From: Pseudomonas kilonensis | GTDB lineage: Bacteria; Pseudomonadota; Gammaproteobacteria; Pseudomonadales; Pseudomonadaceae | Assembly (NCBI RefSeq): GCF_001269885.1 | Contig: NZ_LHVH01000024.1 | Coordinates: forward strand, 434,001-498,000 | Direction of reading: 5' to 3' | DNA length: 64,000 nt | In this document: positions 16,558 to 25,681 of the stretch, in pieces | How positions within the stretch are numbered: position 1 is the stretch's first letter | How the letters are laid out: the number at the start of each line of letters is the position of its first letter | The notes under the pieces: generated by a model | Database searches by the model: none | Seen by the model: only the letters and a program-made list of their open reading frames with translations | What the model was told of the DNA's origin: nothing | Program-made: the position numbers and the translations under genes

Positions 16558-17883
16558 ATGGCACTGACACGCGAACAGCAAATTGCAGCCCTTGAAAAAG
16601 ACTGGGCTGAAAACCCGCGCTGGAAAGGCGTGAAGCGCAATTATTCCGCTGCTGACGTCGTCCGTCTGCGTGGCTCGGTTCAACCTGAGCACACCTTTGC
16701 GAAACTGGGCGCCGAGAAGCTTTGGAACCTGGTGACCCAGGGCGCCAAGCCAGCCTTCCGTCCCGAGAAAGATTTCGTCAACTGCATGGGTGCCCTGACC
16801 GGCGGCCAGGCTGTGCAGCAAGTCAAGGCCGGCATCCAGGCGATCTACCTGTCGGGCTGGCAAGTGGCCGCGGACAACAACTCCGCCGAGTCGATGTACC
16901 CCGACCAGTCGCTGTACCCGGTGGATTCGGTTCCAACCGTGGTCAAGCGCATCAACAACTCGTTCCGTCGCGCCGACCAGATCCAGTGGAAAGCCGGCAA
17001 GAACCCGGGCGACGAAGGCTACATCGACTACTTCGCGCCGATCGTGGCTGACGCTGAAGCCGGTTTCGGTGGTGTCCTGAACGCCTACGAGCTGATGAAG
17101 AGCATGATCGAGGCAGGCGCCGCCGGCGTTCACTTCGAAGACCAATTGGCTTCGGTGAAGAAATGCGGCCACATGGGCGGCAAGGTACTGGTTCCAACCC
17201 AGGAAGCCGTGCAGAAGCTGACCGCTGCCCGCCTGGCTGCCGACGTTGCCGGTGTACCGACCATCATCCTGGCCCGTACCGACGCCAACGCCGCCGACCT
17301 GCTGACCTCCGACTGCGACCCGTACGACCAACCGTTCGTGACCGGTACCCGCACCCAGGAAGGTTTCTACAAGGTGCGCGCCGGTCTCGACCAGGCTATC
17401 TCCCGTGGCCTGGCCTACGCGCCGTACGCCGACCTGATCTGGTGCGAAACCGCCAAGCCAGACCTGGACGAGGCACGTCGCTTCGCCGAAGCGATCAAGA
17501 AGGAATACCCGGACCAACTGCTGTCGTACAACTGCTCACCTTCCTTCAACTGGAAGAAAAACCTGGACGACGCGACCATCGCCAAGTTCCAGCGCGAACT
17601 GTCCGCCATGGGCTACAAGCACCAGTTCATCACCCTGGCCGGCATTCACAACATGTGGCACAGCATGTTCAACCTGGCGCACGACTACGCCCGCAACGAC
17701 ATGACCGCCTACGTGAAGCTGCAAGAGCAAGAGTTCGCTGACGCCGCCAAGGGCTACACCTTCGTGGCTCACCAGCAGGAAGTGGGCACCGGCTACTTCG
17801 ACGACATGACCACCGTGATCCAGGGCGGCACTTCGTCGGTGACCGCACTGACCGGCTCCACCGAAGAAGAACAGTTCCACTGA
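16558..17883 (+). CDS. aceA: Isocitrate lyase
   Basis: This 441-residue enzyme splits isocitrate into glyoxylate and succinate, the first step of the glyoxylate shunt needed for growth on acetate and fatty acids. The signature KKCGHMGG is at 201-208 with catalytic C203. YLSGWQVAADNN at 97-108, DADAEAGFGG-like VADAEAGFGG and ARTDANAADLL are also conserved. Its length (441) fits the bacterial family without the long insert of some ICL isoforms. It competes for isocitrate with the two dehydrogenases encoded 8-12 kb upstream. Malate synthase is not in the window. Confidence 0.97.
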   Translation: MALTREQQIAALEKDWAENPRWKGVKRNYSAADVVRLRGSVQPEHTFAKLGAEKLWNLVTQGAKPAFRPEKDFVNCMGALTGGQAVQQVKAGIQAIYLSGWQVAADNNSAESMYPDQSLYPVDSVPTVVKRINNSFRRADQIQWKAGKNPGDEGYIDYFAPIVADAEAGFGGVLNAYELMKSMIEAGAAGVHFEDQLASVKKCGHMGGKVLVPTQEAVQKLTAARLAADVAGVPTIILARTDANAADLLTSDCDPYDQPFVTGTRTQEGFYKVRAGLDQAISRGLAYAPYADLIWCETAKPDLDEARRFAEAIKKEYPDQLLSYNCSPSFNWKKNLDDATIAKFQRELSAMGYKHQFITLAGIHNMWHSMFNLAHDYARNDMTAYVKLQEQEFADAAKGYTFVAHQQEVGTGYFDDMTTVIQGGTSSVTALTGSTEEEQFH

Positions 17884-17945
17884 TACACGCCGTAAACGGC
17901 CCTTGCGGACCGAGTAAAAGCTAACCGCAAAGCCGATGATCTGAC

Positions 17946-17972
17946 GCCCCGACTGGTTCGGGGCTTTTTTTT
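17946..17972 (+). terminator. Intrinsic terminator of aceA
   Basis: A 7-bp stem gccccga/tcggggc with a 5-base loop is followed by eight T residues. It lies between convergent aceA and the chemoreceptor gene, with the T run on the plus strand. Confidence 0.9.
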
Positions 17973-17995
17973 GCCGGTTTTCCCCGCTCCGCTTT

Positions 17996-19918
17996 TCACA
18001 CCTTGAAGTGACTGACCATCTGCTGCAACTGGTTACCCAGGCGCGCCAACTCGATGCTGGAGGCTGCGGTTTCTTCGCTGGCGGAGGCGGTCTGTTCGGA
18101 TACATCGCGCACGCTCAGGATACTGCGGCTGATTTCCTCGGCCACCGAGCTTTGTTGCACCGCGGCGGCGGCAATCTGTTGGTTCATGGCCTGGATGCCA
18201 GAAACCGCCTGGGTGATGTTGCTCAGGGAGGTGCCGGCTTTACCTGCCAATTCCACGCTGCTGTCGGTCAGTTCGCGGCTGTTTCGCATGATGCTCGACA
18301 CCTGGCGCGTGCCGTTCTGCAAGCCCGCCACCAGGCTTTCAATCTCTTCGGTGGAATGCTGGGTACGCTGGGCCAATCCACGTACTTCATCGGCGACCAC
18401 GGCAAAACCGCGCCCGGCGTCACCTGCGCGAGCGGCCTCGATGGCGGCGTTAAGGGCCAGCAAGTTGGTCTGTTCAGCCACCGCCCGGATCACGTCCATG
18501 ATCTTGCCGATGCGCCCGCTTTCCTGTTCCAGCTCGTTCATGGCTTCGACGGAGCGCCCGACTTCGCCGGCCAAGCGCTCAATCTGAACGATGGCCTGCG
18601 CGACCACCTGGTCGCCAATACGGGCGTGGGCATCGGCCTCTGATGCAGCTGCGCGAGCTTGTTCGGCATTACGCGCGACTTCATGCACGGTGACCGACAT
18701 TTCGTGCATGGCGGTAGCCACCTGATCGGTCTCGGTCTTCTGACTGTTGACCCCGGCACTGGTCTGCTCGGTGACAGCCGATAGCTCTTCGGCGGCACTG
18801 GCGATTTGGGTGACGCCATCGCGGATGCCACCGATCAGGTCGCGCAAGGTGGTGCCCATGCGCTCAATACCCTGCTGCAAGACACCCAGTTCGTCACGAC
18901 GGGTCACGGTCATGTGTTGCGTAAGGTCGCCCGCTGCAATGCGATCGACCACAGCCAATGTGTCCTGCAACGGTCGCGTAATCTGGCGGGTGATGATCAG
19001 GGCGGCAAAAATCCCCAGCAACATCGCCAAGGCAGTACAGCTCAGTTGCAGGATGCGAGCCTGGGCGCTGTCTTCGTCGCGGGAGACCAGTTGGCTGGCA
19101 TACATTTCGTCAGACAGACGAGTGATGGTTTCACCCAAATCGACAGTGTCCTGCACGGCCTTGCCAATGGCCTGATTGCTGGCAGTGAAGTCCAGCACCG
19201 AACGGCGGTAAGCGATCAGCGCGGCTTCCAGCTGCTTGATGGTGTCGGCATAGGTCGGACCGAAAGCGCTGTTGAGGGTTTCGATGCCCTTGAGCGCATT
19301 TTCGAGCTGGCGGGTGGCGGCGAGCTCGGTGGCGCTGTTGGGGTTGCCGGTATAGCCACGCACTTCATAACGCACCAGTGCCACGTCCTCTTTTGCCTTG
19401 AGGATGATCCTGTACAGCTCGAAACGGCGCTCATCCGAGGCAGGCATTGCTTCAACGTCATTGATGACCTTGGCAATCAGCGCGGCACCCTTGACCGCAT
19501 TGACGCCCATTTCCTTGCGCATGGCGGCGTCATTGCGATAAGCCTCGCGCATCGTATTCAGTGCCACTTGATACTGCGTGCTGGCCTGCTCGATCAGCGC
19601 AAGTTTTTTCAGGTTTTCAGGTTTTCTCAACTCGTTTGCGAGGCTTTTCTGCTTGGCGACAAACTGCTCCAGCGACGCCTGGATCAACGCACCCTTTTGT
19701 TCATCTCCCCGGTCCAACTGATATTGCAAGCGAGCCCTGCGCAGGTGATCAAGACGATCGCCGAGTTCAGCAATGCTGGCCATTCGATCAGTACGCTGGA
19801 TCATTTTGCCCAAGCTGACCCAGCCGGTCGCGGCGAGGATAGCGGTCAGAAGCAGCACAACGGCAAAGCCCAAAGCCAGCTTGAGCATAACGCTCATATT
19901 CGCGATCCAAGAGTTCAT
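17996..19918 (-). CDS. Methyl-accepting chemotaxis protein, predicted HBM sensor type
   Basis: This 640-residue chemoreceptor has a first membrane segment at about 13-32, a periplasmic all-helical region of roughly 250 residues, a second segment (CTALAMLLGIFAALIIT), a HAMP domain (RPLQDTLAVVDRIAAGDLT) and a signalling domain with the hairpin tip IRAVAEQTNLLALNAAIEAA. The size and helical content of the sensor suggest a helical bimodular (HBM) domain, as in McpS-like receptors that detect TCA-cycle acids; the ligand is inferred, not shown. I chose the ATG at 19918 (MNSWIANMSVML) because taagga lies 5 bases upstream, rather than the ATG at 19936. It converges on aceA. Confidence 0.88.
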   Translation of the reverse strand: MNSWIANMSVMLKLALGFAVVLLLTAILAATGWVSLGKMIQRTDRMASIAELGDRLDHLRRARLQYQLDRGDEQKGALIQASLEQFVAKQKSLANELRKPENLKKLALIEQASTQYQVALNTMREAYRNDAAMRKEMGVNAVKGAALIAKVINDVEAMPASDERRFELYRIILKAKEDVALVRYEVRGYTGNPNSATELAATRQLENALKGIETLNSAFGPTYADTIKQLEAALIAYRRSVLDFTASNQAIGKAVQDTVDLGETITRLSDEMYASQLVSRDEDSAQARILQLSCTALAMLLGIFAALIITRQITRPLQDTLAVVDRIAAGDLTQHMTVTRRDELGVLQQGIERMGTTLRDLIGGIRDGVTQIASAAEELSAVTEQTSAGVNSQKTETDQVATAMHEMSVTVHEVARNAEQARAAASEADAHARIGDQVVAQAIVQIERLAGEVGRSVEAMNELEQESGRIGKIMDVIRAVAEQTNLLALNAAIEAARAGDAGRGFAVVADEVRGLAQRTQHSTEEIESLVAGLQNGTRQVSSIMRNSRELTDSSVELAGKAGTSLSNITQAVSGIQAMNQQIAAAAVQQSSVAEEISRSILSVRDVSEQTASASEETAASSIELARLGNQLQQMVSHFKV

Positions 19919-20176
19919 GGCATTCCTTATGGTCATCCGCCGCGAACGATGAAACCTGGCGCGGCTATCTAAGAAGGGGCGTCAGCCTAATCAAGTATTG
20001 ATATAGATGATTAGATGAATGAGGCACAAAGATAGCCATTTGACATCATTCCTTCAAGGGAAGTCGCGATGTATCGATTAAGCGGGGGGGGGGCTGACGA
20101 GCAAAAATCGGCACGAGCCTGGTTTTTTCACCCGTTTTCTTTGAAGCAACCTACGCTGTAAGAGCAAGCCTGCATC

Positions 20177-20265
20177 TGTGGGAGTCAGGCTCGCCCGCGA
20201 TGAACGATTACGCTGTCTGCCTCGGGACCGCGTTGCCGGCATCGCGAGCAAGCCTGGCTCCCACA
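20177..20265. repeat. BIME (paired inverted REPs)
   Basis: tgtgggagtcaggctcgccc and the inverted gcaagcctggctcccaca flank a linker of about 40 bases. The left arm is slightly degenerate. Confidence 0.85.
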
Positions 20266-20465
20266 GGAGCAGTCCCCCACGCAGATCCAACCCTCACCAA
20301 CCCCCTCCCCCACAAAACGTCGGCGCACGGCTAGAAAAATTGATCGAACGCAGTATTGGGCAGTCCGAAAAGGAGTAAAACGTGCGGCGCTGACAATTGC
20401 AGTAGCGGCGATGTAAGACAGTCTCTCAGGCACAATACTAAGTGCACCGCAGAAAGGCCGCTACA

Positions 20466-20484
20466 GATAATAATAATTATCATT
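20466..20484. promoter_or_regulatory. Fur-box-like sequence
   Basis: GATAATAATAATTATCATT matches the 19-bp consensus GATAATGATAATCATTATC at 15 of 19 positions, with a perfect right half ATTATCATT. A further half site gttatcatt lies at 20492-20500. No iron-uptake gene is next to it; the next gene is nuoA 250 bp downstream. Confidence 0.5.
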
Positions 20485-20735
20485 TGGAAGTCGTTATCAT
20501 TGTTACATTCCGCACGAAATATTATTGATGAATAGCCGGCCAACGCCCACCAGGTCTGGGCCGCAGGGTCCTGGAGGTGCGCTATGTCCTTATTCCAATA
20601 AATAATTTCGCTATAGGAATTTTACTTGCCCGGTGTTTAGCCATAAAATCACCGCGATTGATTGCTGCGACATATCGTCACTGCGTTATTTCATTCAAGC
20701 TCAGAGACCTTTGCTCTCTGTTAAGGATTTCCAGC

Positions 20736-21149
20736 ATGTCCGAAGCGACAGGACTCATGGCCCACAATTGGGGCTTTGCCATTTTCCTTCTGGGCGTTGT
20801 TGGCCTGTGTGCTTTCATGCTCGGTGTGTCGAGCCTGCTTGGGTCAAAAGCCTGGGGCCGCAGCAAAAATGAACCGTTCGAGTCCGGCATGCTACCTACC
20901 GGTGGCGCCCGCTTGCGGCTCTCAGCCAAATTCTATCTGGTCGCGATGCTCTTCGTGATCTTCGATATCGAAGCCCTCTTTCTCTTTGCATGGTCTGTGT
21001 CCGTCCGCGAAAGCGGCTGGACCGGATTCGTCGAAGCTCTCGTTTTCATAGCAATTCTGTTGGCAGGTCTTGTCTACCTTTACCGGGTGGGGGCGCTTGA
21101 TTGGGCTCCGGAAGCTCGGCGCAAGCGGCAAGCGAAGCTGAAACAATGA
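20736..21149 (+). CDS. nuoA: NADH-quinone oxidoreductase subunit A
   Basis: This 137-residue membrane subunit of complex I has three hydrophobic segments (FAIFLLGVVGLCAFMLGV; LVAMLFVIFDIEALFLFAW; ALVFIAILLAGLVYLYRVG). The conserved loop KNEPFESGMLPTG lies between the first two and contributes to the quinone site. The start at 20736 has taagga 8-9 bases upstream and gives the standard length, though the frame is open to 20577. It is the first gene of the nuoA-N operon. Confidence 0.96.
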   Translation: MSEATGLMAHNWGFAIFLLGVVGLCAFMLGVSSLLGSKAWGRSKNEPFESGMLPTGGARLRLSAKFYLVAMLFVIFDIEALFLFAWSVSVRESGWTGFVEALVFIAILLAGLVYLYRVGALDWAPEARRKRQAKLKQ

Positions 21150-21159
21150 GGCTTTGGCA

Positions 21160-21834
21160 ATGCAATACAATCTCACCAGGATCGACCCCGATGCTCCTAA
21201 CGAGCAGTATCCGATTGGCGAACGGGAAACCGTCGCCGATCCGTTAGAAGATCAAGTCCACAAAAACATCTTCATGGGCAAGCTCGAAGACGTGCTGAAC
21301 AGCACGGTCAACTGGGGTCGCAAGAACTCCCTGTGGCCGTACAACTTCGGTCTTTCGTGCTGCTACGTGGAAATGACCACCGCCTTCACGGCGCCCCACG
21401 ACATCGCGCGCTTTGGCGCCGAGGTGATCCGGGCATCGCCACGCCAGGCGGATTTCATGGTTATCGCCGGTACCTGCTTCATCAAGATGGCGCCGATCAT
21501 CCAGCGTCTCTACGAGCAAATGCTCGAGCCCAAGTGGGTCATCTCCATGGGTTCGTGCGCCAACTCCGGTGGCATGTACGACATCTACTCCGTCGTTCAA
21601 GGGGTGGACAAGTTCCTGCCCGTGGACGTCTACGTGCCCGGCTGCCCGCCTCGCCCTGAAGCTTTCCTGCAAGGCCTGATGCTGTTGCAGGAGTCGATTG
21701 GCCAGGAGCGTCGCCCACTGTCCTGGGTCGTTGGCGATCAAGGCGTCTATCGCGCCGACATGCCATCGCAAAAGGAACAGCGCCGCGAACAGCGTATCGC
21801 AGTCACCAACCTGCGCAGCCCCGACGAAGTCTGA
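21160..21834 (+). CDS. nuoB: NADH-quinone oxidoreductase subunit B
   Basis: This 224-residue peripheral subunit binds the terminal 4Fe-4S cluster N2, which passes electrons to quinone. The ligands C67 and C68 (GLSCCYVEM), C133 (GSCANSGG) and C162 (GCPPRPEAF) are all present. The ATG at 21160 follows tgagg at a good distance; a TTG two codons upstream is unlikely to be used. It lies 10 bp after nuoA. Confidence 0.96.
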   Translation: MQYNLTRIDPDAPNEQYPIGERETVADPLEDQVHKNIFMGKLEDVLNSTVNWGRKNSLWPYNFGLSCCYVEMTTAFTAPHDIARFGAEVIRASPRQADFMVIAGTCFIKMAPIIQRLYEQMLEPKWVISMGSCANSGGMYDIYSVVQGVDKFLPVDVYVPGCPPRPEAFLQGLMLLQESIGQERRPLSWVVGDQGVYRADMPSQKEQRREQRIAVTNLRSPDEV

Positions 21835-21907
21835 TCCAGCTCTGTTCCTCTAAAAGAAACGAGAACCTGGCTTCATTCTTTACGTTGACCGAAAGCGATA
21901 AATAACC

Positions 21908-23692
21908 ATGACTACAGGCAGTGCTCTGTACATCCCGCCTTACAAGGCAGACGACCAGGATGTGGTCGTCGAACTGAACAACCGTTTTGGCCCCGAGGCG
22001 TTCACCGCCCAGCCGACCCGCACCGGCATGCCGGTGCTTTGGGTTGCCCGCGCCAAACTCGTCGAAGTCCTGACGTTCCTGCGCAACCTGCCCAAGCCGT
22101 ACGTCATGCTCTATGACCTGCACGGCGTGGACGAGCGCCTGCGCACCAAGCGTCAAGGGCTGCCCGACGGCGTCGACTTCACCGTGTTCTATCACCTGAT
22201 GTCGATCGAGCGTAATAGTGACGTAATGATCAAGGTCGCCTTGTCCGAGAGCGACCTTAGCGTGCCGACCGTGACCGGCATCTGGCCGAACGCCAACTGG
22301 TACGAGCGTGAAGTGTGGGACATGTACGGGATCGACTTCCCCGGCCACCCGCACCTGACCCGCATCATGATGCCGCCGACCTGGGAAGGTCACCCGCTGC
22401 GCAAGGACTTCCCGGCCCGCGCCACCGAGTTCGACCCGTTCAGCCTGTCCCTGGCCAAGCAACAGCTCGAGGAAGAAGCCGCGCGCTTCAAGCCTGAAGA
22501 CTGGGGCATGAAGCGTTCGGGCGCCAACGAGGACTACATGTTCCTCAACCTGGGTCCGAACCACCCTTCGGCCCACGGTGCGTTCCGCATCATCCTGCAG
22601 CTGGACGGCGAAGAGATCGTCGACTGCGTGCCTGACATCGGCTACCACCACCGTGGTGCCGAGAAAATGGCCGAGCGCCAGTCCTGGCACAGCTTCATCC
22701 CGTACACCGACCGCATCGATTACCTCGGCGGCGTGATGAACAACCTGCCGTACGTGCTTTCGGTCGAGAAACTGGCCGGGATCAAGGTACCGGAGAAGGT
22801 CGACGTCATCCGCATCATGATGGCCGAGTTCTTCCGTATCACCAGTCACCTGCTGTTCCTGGGTACCTATATCCAGGACGTGGGCGCCATGACGCCGGTG
22901 TTCTTCACCTTCACCGACCGCCAGAAGGCCTACACGGTGATCGAAGCCATCACCGGTTTCCGCCTGCACCCGGCCTGGTACCGCATCGGTGGCGTTGCCC
23001 ACGACCTGCCACGCGGCTGGGAAAAGCTGGTCAAGGATTTCGTCGAGTGGATGCCCAAGCGCCTGGACGAATACACCAAGGCCGCCCTGCAGAACAGCAT
23101 CCTCAAGGGTCGTACCATCGGGGTCGCCGCCTACAACACCAAAGAGGCCCTGGAATGGGGCGTCACCGGTGCCGGCCTGCGTTCCACCGGTTGCGACTTC
23201 GACCTGCGCAAGGCACGCCCCTACTCCGGCTACGAGAACTTCGAATTCGAAGTACCGCTGGCGGCCAATGGCGATGCCTACGACCGCTGCATGGTTCGCG
23301 TCGAGGAAATGCGCCAGAGCATCAAGATCATCGACCAATGCATGCGCAACATGCCGGAAGGCCCGTACAAGGCGGATCACCCGCTGACCACGCCGCCGCC
23401 CAAAGAGCGCACGCTGCAACACATCGAGACCCTGATCACGCACTTCCTGCAGGTTTCGTGGGGCCCGGTCATGCCGGCCAACGAATCCTTCCAGATGATC
23501 GAAGCGACCAAGGGCATCAACAGTTATTACCTGACGAGCGATGGCGGCACCATGAGCTACCGCACCCGGATTCGCACCCCAAGCTTCCCACACCTGCAAC
23601 AGATCCCTTCGGTGATCAAAGGCAGCATGGTCGCGGACATGATTGCGTACCTGGGTAGTATCGATTTCGTTATGGCCGACGTGGACCGCTAA
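21908..23692 (+). CDS. nuoC: NADH-quinone oxidoreductase subunit C/D fusion
   Basis: This 594-residue fusion has NuoC (30-kDa subunit) in the first about 190 residues, with WYEREVWDMYGIDFPGHPHL. NuoD (49-kDa) follows from about 205, with NLGPNHPSAHGAFR, the HHRGAEKMAE quinone-site histidines and the SSGPVMPAN-like terminal region. The fused form is typical of gamma-proteobacteria such as E. coli and Pseudomonas. It lies 73 bp after nuoB with no terminator. Confidence 0.96.
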   Translation: MTTGSALYIPPYKADDQDVVVELNNRFGPEAFTAQPTRTGMPVLWVARAKLVEVLTFLRNLPKPYVMLYDLHGVDERLRTKRQGLPDGVDFTVFYHLMSIERNSDVMIKVALSESDLSVPTVTGIWPNANWYEREVWDMYGIDFPGHPHLTRIMMPPTWEGHPLRKDFPARATEFDPFSLSLAKQQLEEEAARFKPEDWGMKRSGANEDYMFLNLGPNHPSAHGAFRIILQLDGEEIVDCVPDIGYHHRGAEKMAERQSWHSFIPYTDRIDYLGGVMNNLPYVLSVEKLAGIKVPEKVDVIRIMMAEFFRITSHLLFLGTYIQDVGAMTPVFFTFTDRQKAYTVIEAITGFRLHPAWYRIGGVAHDLPRGWEKLVKDFVEWMPKRLDEYTKAALQNSILKGRTIGVAAYNTKEALEWGVTGAGLRSTGCDFDLRKARPYSGYENFEFEVPLAANGDAYDRCMVRVEEMRQSIKIIDQCMRNMPEGPYKADHPLTTPPPKERTLQHIETLITHFLQVSWGPVMPANESFQMIEATKGINSYYLTSDGGTMSYRTRIRTPSFPHLQQIPSVIKGSMVADMIAYLGSIDFVMADVDR

Positions 23693-23694
23693 GC

Positions 23695-24192
23695 ATGAAC
23701 AGCACGCTTATCCAGACTGACCGTTTCGCCCTGAGCGAAACCGAGCGCTCGGCCATCGAGCACGAGCTGCATCACTACGAAGACCCGCGCGCGGCGTCGA
23801 TCGAAGCCCTGAAGATCGTCCAGAAGGAACGTGGCTGGGTGCCCGACGGCGCGCTCTACGCCATCGGCGAGATCCTCGGCATCCCGGCCAGCGACGTCGA
23901 AGGCGTTGCCACCTTCTACAGCCAGATTTTCCGCCAGCCCGTAGGCCGTCACATCATTCGTGTCTGCGACAGCATGGTCTGCTACATCGGTGGCCACGAA
24001 TCGGTGGTCAGCGAGATCCAGGGCAAGCTGGGCATCGGCCTGGGCCAGACCACCGCCGACGGGCGCTTCACCCTGCTGCCAGTGTGCTGCCTGGGTAACT
24101 GCGACAAGGCACCGGCGCTGATGATCGACGACGACACCTTCGGTGACGTCCAGCCTGACGGCGTCGCCAAACTGCTGGAGGGCTACGTATGA
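23695..24192 (+). CDS. nuoE: NADH-quinone oxidoreductase subunit E
   Basis: This 165-residue thioredoxin-fold subunit carries the 2Fe-2S cluster N1a. The ligands are C98 and C103 (RVCDSMVCYIGG) and C139 and C143 (VCCLGNCDKAP). It starts 2 bp after the nuoCD stop and overlaps nuoF by 4 bp (ATGA). Confidence 0.96.
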   Translation: MNSTLIQTDRFALSETERSAIEHELHHYEDPRAASIEALKIVQKERGWVPDGALYAIGEILGIPASDVEGVATFYSQIFRQPVGRHIIRVCDSMVCYIGGHESVVSEIQGKLGIGLGQTTADGRFTLLPVCCLGNCDKAPALMIDDDTFGDVQPDGVAKLLEGYV

Positions 24193-25544
24193 CCCTGACT
24201 TCCTTCGGGCCTGCCAACCGCATCCAGCGTTCGGCCGAAACCCATCCCCTGACCTGGCGTCTGCGTGACGACGGCGAAGCGGTATGGCTGGACGAATACC
24301 AGGCCAAGAATGGCTACGCCGCCGCGCGCAAGGCGTTCAGCGACATGGCCCAGGACGACATCGTCCAGACCGTGAAAGACGCCGGCCTCAAGGGCCGTGG
24401 CGGCGCGGGCTTTCCCACGGGTGTGAAGTGGGGCCTGATGCCCAAGGACGAGTCCATCAACATCCGCTACCTGCTGTGCAACGCGGATGAAATGGAGCCC
24501 AACACCTGGAAAGACCGCATGCTGATGGAGCAACTGCCCCATCTGCTGATCGAAGGCATGCTGATCAGCGCCCGCGCGCTGAAAACCTACCGTGGCTATA
24601 TCTTCCTGCGCGGCGAGTACACCACCGCCGCCAAGCACCTGAACCGTGCCGTGGAAGAAGCCAAGGCCGCAGGCCTCTTGGGCAAGAACATCCTGGGCAG
24701 CGGTTTTGATTTCGAGCTGTTCGTCCACACCGGTGCCGGGCGCTACATCTGCGGTGAAGAAACCGCACTGATCAACTCCCTGGAAGGCCGTCGCGCCAAC
24801 CCACGTTCCAAGCCGCCCTTCCCTGCCGCCGTAGGCGTGTGGGGCAAGCCGACCTGCGTGAACAACGTCGAGACCCTGTGCAACGTGCCGGCGATCATCG
24901 CCGACGGCGTGGACTGGTACAAATCCCTGGCCCGTGACGGCAGCGAAGACATGGGCACCAAGCTCATGGGCTTCTCCGGCAAGGTCAAGAACCCTGGCCT
25001 GTGGGAACTGCCGTTCGGCGTCACCGGCCGCGAGCTGTTCGAAGACTACGCCGGCGGCATGCGCGACGGCTACACGCTCAAGTGCTGGCAGCCTGGCGGC
25101 GCCGGTACCGGGTTCCTGTTGCCGGAACACCTGGACGCCCAAATGTACGCCGGCGGCATCGCCAAGGTCGGCACCCGCATGGGTACCGGCCTGGCAATGG
25201 CGGTGGACGACAGCGTCAACATGGTGTCGCTGCTGCGCAACATGGAAGAGTTCTTCTCCCGCGAGTCGTGCGGTTTCTGCACCCCTTGCCGCGATGGCCT
25301 GCCGTGGAGCGTCAAGCTGCTGCGAGCCCTTGAGAACGGCGAAGGCCAGGCCGGCGACATCGAGACCCTGCTGGGTCTGGTGGGTTTCCTCGGCCCAGGC
25401 AAGACCTTCTGTGCTCACGCACCGGGTGCCGTGGAGCCGTTGGGCAGCGCGATCAAATACTTCCGTCCAGAGTTCGAAGCCGGCATCGCGCCCACCAGCG
25501 CCGTCGTCCCGCCTCTGGCAAAGCCGATCGTAGTCGGCGCGTAA
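24189..25544 (+). CDS. nuoF: NADH-quinone oxidoreductase subunit F (NADH/FMN-binding)
   Basis: This 451-residue NADH dehydrogenase subunit binds NADH through GRGGAGFPTGVKW (about 62-74) and FMN near GEETALINSLEGRR. The N3 4Fe-4S cluster is held by SCGFCTPCR and a later cysteine in TFCAHAPGA. It accepts hydride from NADH and passes electrons through NuoE and NuoG. It is translationally coupled to nuoE. Confidence 0.96.
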   Translation: MTLTSFGPANRIQRSAETHPLTWRLRDDGEAVWLDEYQAKNGYAAARKAFSDMAQDDIVQTVKDAGLKGRGGAGFPTGVKWGLMPKDESINIRYLLCNADEMEPNTWKDRMLMEQLPHLLIEGMLISARALKTYRGYIFLRGEYTTAAKHLNRAVEEAKAAGLLGKNILGSGFDFELFVHTGAGRYICGEETALINSLEGRRANPRSKPPFPAAVGVWGKPTCVNNVETLCNVPAIIADGVDWYKSLARDGSEDMGTKLMGFSGKVKNPGLWELPFGVTGRELFEDYAGGMRDGYTLKCWQPGGAGTGFLLPEHLDAQMYAGGIAKVGTRMGTGLAMAVDDSVNMVSLLRNMEEFFSRESCGFCTPCRDGLPWSVKLLRALENGEGQAGDIETLLGLVGFLGPGKTFCAHAPGAVEPLGSAIKYFRPEFEAGIAPTSAVVPPLAKPIVVGA

Positions 25545-25553
25545 ACGCTTAAA

Positions 25554-25581
25554 AAGACGAAGGGTCCGTGCCCTTCGTCTT
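25554..25581 (+). terminator. Strong hairpin between nuoF and nuoG
   Basis: A perfect 11-bp stem aagacgaaggg/cccttcgtctt with loop tccgtg is followed by tctcg, so it has only a weak T tract. It lies in the 137-bp gap between nuoF and nuoG. It may work as a partial terminator, an RNA-processing site or a 3'-end protector that sets subunit ratios. Confidence 0.55.
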
Positions 25582-25681
25582 CTCGTGTGATGACGCCGTA
25601 AACGGCTGTGTTGATTCACGCGAATAACAAGATTCCATTAGCCACGCCCGCTGACACCGGGCCAACGAAGAACTTTGAACC

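Larger units (their letters stand above)
19919..20735. promoter_or_regulatory. Upstream region of the nuo operon
   Basis: This 817-bp stretch without a convincing gene contains a run of ten G (20084-20093), a BIME (20177-20265) and a Fur-box-like palindrome (20466-20484). A five-codon frame with a good ribosome-binding site (ctggaggt, ATG at 20583) precedes a candidate nuo promoter TTTACT-N17-TAAAAT (20621-20649), which would give a leader of about 80 bases. Confidence 0.45.

Noticed and set aside
17946..17972. Bidirectional terminator also serving the chemoreceptor gene
   Set aside because: The T run is only on the plus strand; on the minus strand the hairpin is followed by gtcag.
20466..20484. 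Promoter of an iron-regulated ECF sigma factor or PrrF-type small RNA
   Set aside because: No sigma-factor ORF follows within 250 bp and the downstream sequence does not resemble PrrF; only the Fur-like site itself is supported.
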